A stretch of DNA of 57,800 nt, taken from assembly GCA_019247845.1 (NCBI GenBank), contig JAFBAL010000057.1, positions 1 through 57,800 of the forward strand, in the 5' to 3' direction. This document shows, one piece after another, positions 53,567 through 57,800 of the stretch (position 1 is the first letter of the stretch; each line of letters begins with the position of its first letter). Below the pieces are notes generated by a model. It saw only the letters and a list, made by a program, of their open reading frames with translations, did not search any database and was not told the DNA's origin. Both the position numbers and the translations under genes were made by a program. Source of the DNA: Alphaproteobacteria bacterium (GTDB lineage: Bacteria; Pseudomonadota; Alphaproteobacteria; Micropepsales; Micropepsaceae).

Positions 53567-54718
53567 ATGATGAGAACGGCCACCCTTCTGTTCCTGCTTG
53601 CGGTCCCGGCGGCGGCCGAGGATTTCGGCCCCGCGACCGTCGACACGCGCGACGGCGCGCTGGCCATCGCGGTCGACCGGGAGTTCCGCGACGCGCTGGC
53701 GACGGGCGTGACCGGCGACGTCATCCTGGAGCAGGACGGCAAGGTCGTCCTCAAAGCGGGCTATGGCTGGGCCGATCGCGCGAAGCAGGTTCCCTTCACC
53801 ACGCGCACGATCGCCCAGATCGGCTCCCTCACCAAGCAGTTCACGGCCATGGCGCTGATCGGCTTGTGGCACGACGGCAAGGTCGATTTCGCCAAGCCGG
53901 TGAAGACCTATCTGCCGAACGTCGCGGAGCCGGTCGCGTCGGTGACGCTGGACCAGATCCTCACGCATCGCTCGGGCATGCCGGAGTATTGCGGCGACGA
54001 TTTCGCCGAGCTGTCCAAGGCCGAGCTGCTCTCCAAATGCGCCGCGACGCCGCTCGCCTTCGCGCCCGGCACGCAGTCTCAATATTCCAATCCCGGCTAC
54101 GGCATCATAGCCGCCGTGGTCGAGCAGGTGTCGGGAATGCCGATCGACGCCTATCTGAAGAAGCGGTTCTTCGGCCCGCTCGGCATGCACGACACCGGCT
54201 ACGCGTTCCCCGGCGTGCCGCTCGATCGCTTCGCGGTCGGTTATCTCGACGGCAAGAGCCAGGGCATCATCAGCGAAACCTTGAAGCCGCTGCACGGCGA
54301 TGCCTGGAACCTCATCGGCAACGGCGGGATCCAGGCCTCGACCGACGACATGTATCGCTGGTACCGGGCGCTGTCGCGCGACGGCGGCCTTCCGAAGGAC
54401 ATGCGCGACATGGCGACGGCGCAGCATGCCCAGGAGGAGAAGGACATCGCCGAAGGCTATGGCTGGGCGCTGCGCAAGGCGCCCGACGGCCACACCGTGC
54501 AGGTCAGTCATTCGGGCTCGGACGGCACCTTCTTCTCGTATTTCTGCTGGCGCCCGGACGACCGCACCTTCTTCTACATGGTCGGCAACAGCGGCGAAAA
54601 GCCCGCGACCGCGCTGGTCAAGAAAATGCTTGTCAGCGTGCGCGACGCGGGCAAGATGCCGGTGACCTCGACCAAGACGCCGGACGCGCCGCCGGCCAAA
54701 CCGCCCATCAACCATTGA
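53567..54718 (+). CDS. exported serine hydrolase, class C beta-lactamase family
   Basis: 383 residues with a signal peptide (MMRTATLLFLLAVPAAA). Active-site Ser87 and Lys90 in GSLTKQFTAMA, Tyr173-Ser-Asn in SQYSNPGYG, and a late HSG in VSHSGSDGTF complete the serine-hydrolase triad. The HSG in place of KTG suggests a D,D-peptidase or esterase-like enzyme rather than a true lactamase. Probably periplasmic. Confidence 0.88.
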   Translation: MMRTATLLFLLAVPAAAEDFGPATVDTRDGALAIAVDREFRDALATGVTGDVILEQDGKVVLKAGYGWADRAKQVPFTTRTIAQIGSLTKQFTAMALIGLWHDGKVDFAKPVKTYLPNVAEPVASVTLDQILTHRSGMPEYCGDDFAELSKAELLSKCAATPLAFAPGTQSQYSNPGYGIIAAVVEQVSGMPIDAYLKKRFFGPLGMHDTGYAFPGVPLDRFAVGYLDGKSQGIISETLKPLHGDAWNLIGNGGIQASTDDMYRWYRALSRDGGLPKDMRDMATAQHAQEEKDIAEGYGWALRKAPDGHTVQVSHSGSDGTFFSYFCWRPDDRTFFYMVGNSGEKPATALVKKMLVSVRDAGKMPVTSTKTPDAPPAKPPINH

Positions 54719-54726
54719 GCCGCTGC

Positions 54727-55143
54727 ATGGCCTACGATCCCAACAACATCTTCGCGCGCATCCTGCGCGGCGAGCTGCCCAAGGTGGCCGTCTATGAGGA
54801 CGACAAGACTCTCGCCCTCATGGACATCATGCCGTCGGTCGAGGGCCACACGCTGGTCATCACCAAGGAACCGGCCGAGGGCATCCTCGACCTGTCGCCG
54901 GAAGGCGCCGGGGCCCTGATCCGCACCACGCAAAAGGTCGCGCGCGCGGTGAAGGCGGCGCTGTCGGCACCCGGCATCATGCTGGTGCAGCTGAACGGCG
55001 CGGCGGCTGGCCAGTCGATCCCGCATATCCACTTCCACGTGCTGCCGCGGGCCGAGGGCCTCGACCTCAAGCTGCACGGCCGCGGCATGGTGAAGCCGGA
55101 GACGCTGGAGCCCGTCGCGGCGAAGATCCGCGCGGCCCTATAA
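54727..55143 (+). CDS. HIT-family nucleotide hydrolase
   Basis: 138 residues. The histidine triad is in IPHIHFHVLPR (His100, 102, 104), and the Hint-like N-terminus reads NIFARILRGELPKVAVYEDD. Hydrolyses adenosine phosphoramidates or dinucleotides in the cytosol. It starts 8 bases after the serine hydrolase gene. Confidence 0.92.
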   Translation: MAYDPNNIFARILRGELPKVAVYEDDKTLALMDIMPSVEGHTLVITKEPAEGILDLSPEGAGALIRTTQKVARAVKAALSAPGIMLVQLNGAAAGQSIPHIHFHVLPRAEGLDLKLHGRGMVKPETLEPVAAKIRAAL

Positions 55144-55224
55144 GCAGGACACCGGCACGCGCACCGGAAACGTTGCCCGCATGCCGCCCCTTTAAACCGC
55201 CCCGGCCACCCCTATATCGTGCCC

Positions 55225-55467
55225 ATGATCTACCTTCTGGCCTTCTTCCGCTCGCCTCTTGCCCTGCTGCTCGCGGGCAAGCCGATCTCGGCCGTGTTCA
55301 ACCTGATCCTCTATGTGATCTCGATCGTATTGTGGGTGACGATCCTCTTCGCTCACGCGGGCTTCCTGTTGTGGATCGTCTGCGTGCTGCACGCAGTTCT
55401 CACTATCAACAACGCCCGCGAGGAGCGCCGCGCGCGCCGCATCATCGACGCCTCTAGGCCGCACTGA
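55225..55467 (+). CDS. small membrane protein (YqaE/Pmp3-like)
   Basis: 80 residues, two or three hydrophobic spans: YLLAFFRSPLALLLAGKPI, NLILYVISIVLWVTILFAHA and FLLWIVCVLHAVLTIN, ending in a basic tail. The first span and the HAVLTINNA end resemble Pmp3/YqaE proteins, but the central part is longer. The ATG at 55225 is preferred over the GTG at 55219. Confidence 0.55.
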   Translation: MIYLLAFFRSPLALLLAGKPISAVFNLILYVISIVLWVTILFAHAGFLLWIVCVLHAVLTINNAREERRARRIIDASRPH

Positions 55468-55512
55468 GAATCGCCGATAGGCTCCGCTCCAACGAAACAG
55501 GGAGCAGTGTCC

Positions 55513-56091
55513 ATGAAGCATCTCTTCGCGATCGTCGCTTTCTTCTGCCTGAGCGCCGTCGGCACCGCGCAAGCGGCGTCGAACGACGTCGACGGCGCCA
55601 CCTATTGCACCAAGCACGGCGGCGTGGTGCAGACGCGCATCGCCGAATACGGCACCAACGGCGGCAATCCGCTGATCCTTTCCGGCAAGAAAGAGTTCTG
55701 CCAGTTCACGTCCGAGAAGGACGGCAGCCAGATCAACGTGCTGCTGCCCACCCTGACCACCACGCAGCCGTCGCTGGCGGCGCTGGCCTATTACGCCAAG
55801 GTCGAGCTCGGCGGGAACTGCACCGGCAATCCGGGCTCGTGCTATTGCTCGCAGCTCGGCGGCAGCGACCTGTTCGGCGGCGTCAACGCGGCCGGCGGCG
55901 GCTGGGTGCTCGACAGCGATCCGAACGACGTGCTCGAGGCCTGCATCTTCCCCGACATGTCGTCGATCGACTCCTGGGGCCTGGCCTATCACTCGGTCGA
56001 CATCATCCGCGGCAAGAACCTGGCGCATGTGCTGCGCTACAAGGACCCGAACGGCTCTGCTGCGACCGGCAGGAAGACGTCGCCGTTCTGA
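55513..56091 (+). CDS. secreted Cys-containing protein, DUF333-like N-terminus
   Basis: 192 residues: a signal peptide (MKHLFAIVAFFCLSAVGTAQA), then ATYCTKHGGVVQTR and EFCQFTSEKDG, recalling the YC-x-x-x-GG pattern of DUF333. Several further Cys follow (GNCTGNPGSCYCSQLGG, EACIFPDMSSIDSW), suggesting disulfides. The function is unknown. GGAG lies about 8 bases before the ATG at 55513. Confidence 0.6.
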   Translation: MKHLFAIVAFFCLSAVGTAQAASNDVDGATYCTKHGGVVQTRIAEYGTNGGNPLILSGKKEFCQFTSEKDGSQINVLLPTLTTTQPSLAALAYYAKVELGGNCTGNPGSCYCSQLGGSDLFGGVNAAGGGWVLDSDPNDVLEACIFPDMSSIDSWGLAYHSVDIIRGKNLAHVLRYKDPNGSAATGRKTSPF

Positions 56092-56094
56092 TCA

Positions 56095-56580
56095 TTATTC
56101 CGGCTTCGGTCCCGGCGGCATCGTGTCGAACACGAACAGACCCGCCGGGATCACCACCCAATCCGGCTTGTCGCGCAGGAAGATCGCCATCTGCGGCTTG
56201 AACCGCGACGGATCGTCGAGCGAGCCGGCATAGATCGTGTGGCCGCGCGCATTGCCCACCTTGCCGCCGAAGACGAGTCCGCCGCATTGCGGGCAGAAAT
56301 TGCGCTCGGCGACGCGGCCGTCGAGATGGCGCATCTCGTGCATCGCGACGCGGCCCTTGAATTTGATCGTGCCCGCGGCGAAGCCCATGAACGGGATGAA
56401 GCCCGAGCCCGACGCCTTGCGGCAATCGGCGCAGCAGCAGAGCCCCTGGCGCAGCGGCGCCGCGCTCGCCTCATAGCGCAGCTGGCCGCAGAGGCAGCCG
56501 CCGGTGATCTTTTTGCTCACGATATTCTCGCCCGCGTTCTTTTCGCCGACGGTCTTCTCGACAACGGTCTCGTCGCTCAT
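56095..56580 (-). CDS. GFA-family (glutathione-dependent formaldehyde-activating-like) protein
   Basis: 161 residues with both zinc sites of the GFA/Mss4-like fold: GGCLCGQLRYEA, LCCCADCRKASGSGFIPFMG and NFCPQCGGLVFGG. A 25-residue charged N-terminus precedes the fold. The true substrate of most GFA proteins is unknown. It overlaps the next gene upstream by 4 bases. Confidence 0.9.
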   Translation of the reverse strand: MSDETVVEKTVGEKNAGENIVSKKITGGCLCGQLRYEASAAPLRQGLCCCADCRKASGSGFIPFMGFAAGTIKFKGRVAMHEMRHLDGRVAERNFCPQCGGLVFGGKVGNARGHTIYAGSLDDPSRFKPQMAIFLRDKPDWVVIPAGLFVFDTMPPGPKPE

Positions 56581-57248
56581 TGCTTCTCCGCTTGCACCAC
56601 GCCTCGAGGGATGTCGACCGAAAGCGTCATGCCTTCATGCGCCTTCAGCGGATGCGCCGAATGGAAAGCCGCCATCTGCGGCGGATGCCTGGCCAAGCTC
56701 TCCACGCCCTTCGTGCCGCCGTCGACGCTGGAATAAGTGAGCACCGCGGCGGGCGGCAGGCGCACGGTCGCGCTGACCTTGGCGATGGGAAGGGGCCAGC
56801 CTGCGCCGACCACGTCCATGAACAGCCGGTCGTATTGGCCGCCGGTCGATTTGACCTGGTGCCGAAGCTGGTACGCGATCAGCCACAGATGCGGTCCCGG
56901 CGCGACAAGCGTGTCCTTGTCGCCGGTCGCGATGGTCTGGGTATTGGCGCCTGAGATGACGCGATAAGGCTCCGGATGGCCGTCGCGCGCGACGCGCAGC
57001 ACGCGCAAGGGGATCGCCAGCTTGTCGCGTCCGCCGCGCGTGACCGCGAGCACGCGGAACAGGCCGTGCTTGATCAGCGTGTCCTCGACGTCGGCCGCGA
57101 TCACCTCGGTCACGGTGAGCGAGCCGTCATGCGCGATGGCGATGTCGCTCTTGAAGTCGGTGATGCGTTCGGCGGCAGAGGCGGGACCGGATGCGGCCGT
57201 CGCCGCAACGCCTCCTAACACAGCACCCAGGAATATCAGCCTGCCCAT
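56577..57248 (-). CDS. exported DUF2207-like protein, short form
   Basis: 223 residues: a signal peptide (MGRLIFLGAVLGGVAATAAS) and the N-terminal DUF2207 domain (ERITDFKSDIAIAHDGSLTV, TEVIAADVE, HGLFRVLAV). The membrane helices and glycine-rich C-terminus of full DUF2207 proteins (usually over 500 residues) are absent. A following block (VSATVRLPPAAVLTYSSVDG) looks intact, so it may be a genuine domain form rather than a fragment. Coupled to the GFA gene by ATGA. Confidence 0.72.
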   Translation of the reverse strand: MGRLIFLGAVLGGVAATAASGPASAAERITDFKSDIAIAHDGSLTVTEVIAADVEDTLIKHGLFRVLAVTRGGRDKLAIPLRVLRVARDGHPEPYRVISGANTQTIATGDKDTLVAPGPHLWLIAYQLRHQVKSTGGQYDRLFMDVVGAGWPLPIAKVSATVRLPPAAVLTYSSVDGGTKGVESLARHPPQMAAFHSAHPLKAHEGMTLSVDIPRGVVQAEKQ

Positions 57249-57301
57249 CGAACCTCGCGACCGCGTCGGCTAAACTCTAGCGCAGGCACGAGGGGGTCGC
57301 C

Positions 57302-57775
57302 ATGCATCGGCATCATGTATTCTCGTTGAGCTTGCTGAGCCTGCCGGCCCTCGCCTCCTGCGCGGCGCCGGCGCGGGTCACGCCGCAGATGCGCACCGTC
57401 GTGACCTGCGTCTATGACAGCGTGCGCGCGCATCCGGGCGTGCTGTCGACGGAGGTCTATGCCGTCGGCGACGGGACCTCGATGCCGGAATACGTCGTCG
57501 AATTCAAATACCGCAGCAAGAACGGCACGATCCGCACGGGCGACATGGGCCTGTATGACGACCCCGGCCGCGACGGACGCTATCCCTATGTCAATGAATC
57601 GCCACGCGGACAAGGCGACCACGGCTCGGAAGAGCTGGATTTTCTAGGCGACGAATGGAATGTGGACATGATGGAGCATTGCCTCCACATGCCGACGATA
57701 GACGACACGTTCGTCATCCCCGGCGTACCGTATCGCGAGCCGCCGCGGGGGAAGGTGGAGATGGACGCAAGCTGA
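57302..57775 (+). CDS. putative lipoprotein of unknown function
   Basis: 157 residues. The signal sequence (FSLSLLSLPALASCAAP) ends in an LASC lipobox, predicting lipid anchoring. The mature part is acidic, with short strands (PEYVVEFKYRSKNGTIRTGD) and a Pro-rich end. No family recognised. Confidence 0.62.
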   Translation: MHRHHVFSLSLLSLPALASCAAPARVTPQMRTVVTCVYDSVRAHPGVLSTEVYAVGDGTSMPEYVVEFKYRSKNGTIRTGDMGLYDDPGRDGRYPYVNESPRGQGDHGSEELDFLGDEWNVDMMEHCLHMPTIDDTFVIPGVPYREPPRGKVEMDAS

Positions 57776-57800
57776 GAGCTTGCTGCTCGAAGCTAAACGC

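Overview
The window is gene-dense, GC-rich chromosomal DNA with alphaproteobacterial hallmarks: a divK-pleD pair beside a DUF3572 gene, DUF2842, CtaA/COX15 of the alphaproteobacterial type, a DinB with an N-terminal zinc-ribbon-like segment, and a possible CtrA-like box. I read it as a free-living aerobic alphaproteobacterium, perhaps from the Rhizomicrobium/Micropepsaceae or Caulobacterales neighbourhood. The exact lineage is a guess. Most genes are ordinary chromosomal genes packed with 1-17 bp overlaps. There is no integrase, IS element, rRNA or CRISPR array. One tRNA (Pro, GGG) is present.

Layout. 0-9.9 kb: end of a CoA-binding protein, metY with a palindromic promoter, heme A synthase, a secreted TPR protein, a DUF2842 protein, a membrane protein/XRE regulator/phosphodiesterase operon, a retropepsin-like protein, and a lemA-TPM-TPM operon. 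10-13.6 kb: a GH5 glycosidase and a TonB-dependent receptor transcribed divergently with overlapping 5' ends, then a REP-like palindrome and a terminator. 13.7-23.9 kb: a 2152-residue secreted VCBS/RTX protein facing a row of three free-standing tail-collar proteins, a DUF6916-like protein, a GNAT acetyltransferase and a Cys-cluster protein. 24-31 kb: the DUF4129-DUF4350-MoxR-DUF58-SpoIIM-RDD membrane/AAA+ operon and a convergent membrane protein. 31-38.3 kb: two tiny coupled ORFs, a VOC protein, tRNA-Pro, xthA leading into four tandem HAF-repeat secreted proteins, then an orphan contractile-tail sheath gene on the other strand. 38.3-47.7 kb: phosphatase, CoA transferase, DsbA-like protein, a Phd-type antitoxin with a frameshifted toxin, pleD, divK, DUF3572, HAD and ROK genes, and a ParDE-like module overlapping dinB. 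47.7-57.8 kb: a PQQ-type propeller, agmatine-to-putrescine genes (aguA-aguB), RidA, a DUF482-type acyltransferase, a DUF4328 protein, a class-C-like serine hydrolase, HIT, small membrane and secreted proteins, GFA, and a short DUF2207-like protein.

The least explained parts are the collar-triplet locus beside the giant secreted protein, the xthA-HAF array, and the lone tail sheath. Three genes (the third HAF gene, the PemK-like toxin and dinB) each carry one small indel within 13 kb. In two of them, restoring one base gives exactly the expected full-length protein. This means either local decay or consensus errors, and it produces misleading long reading frames.
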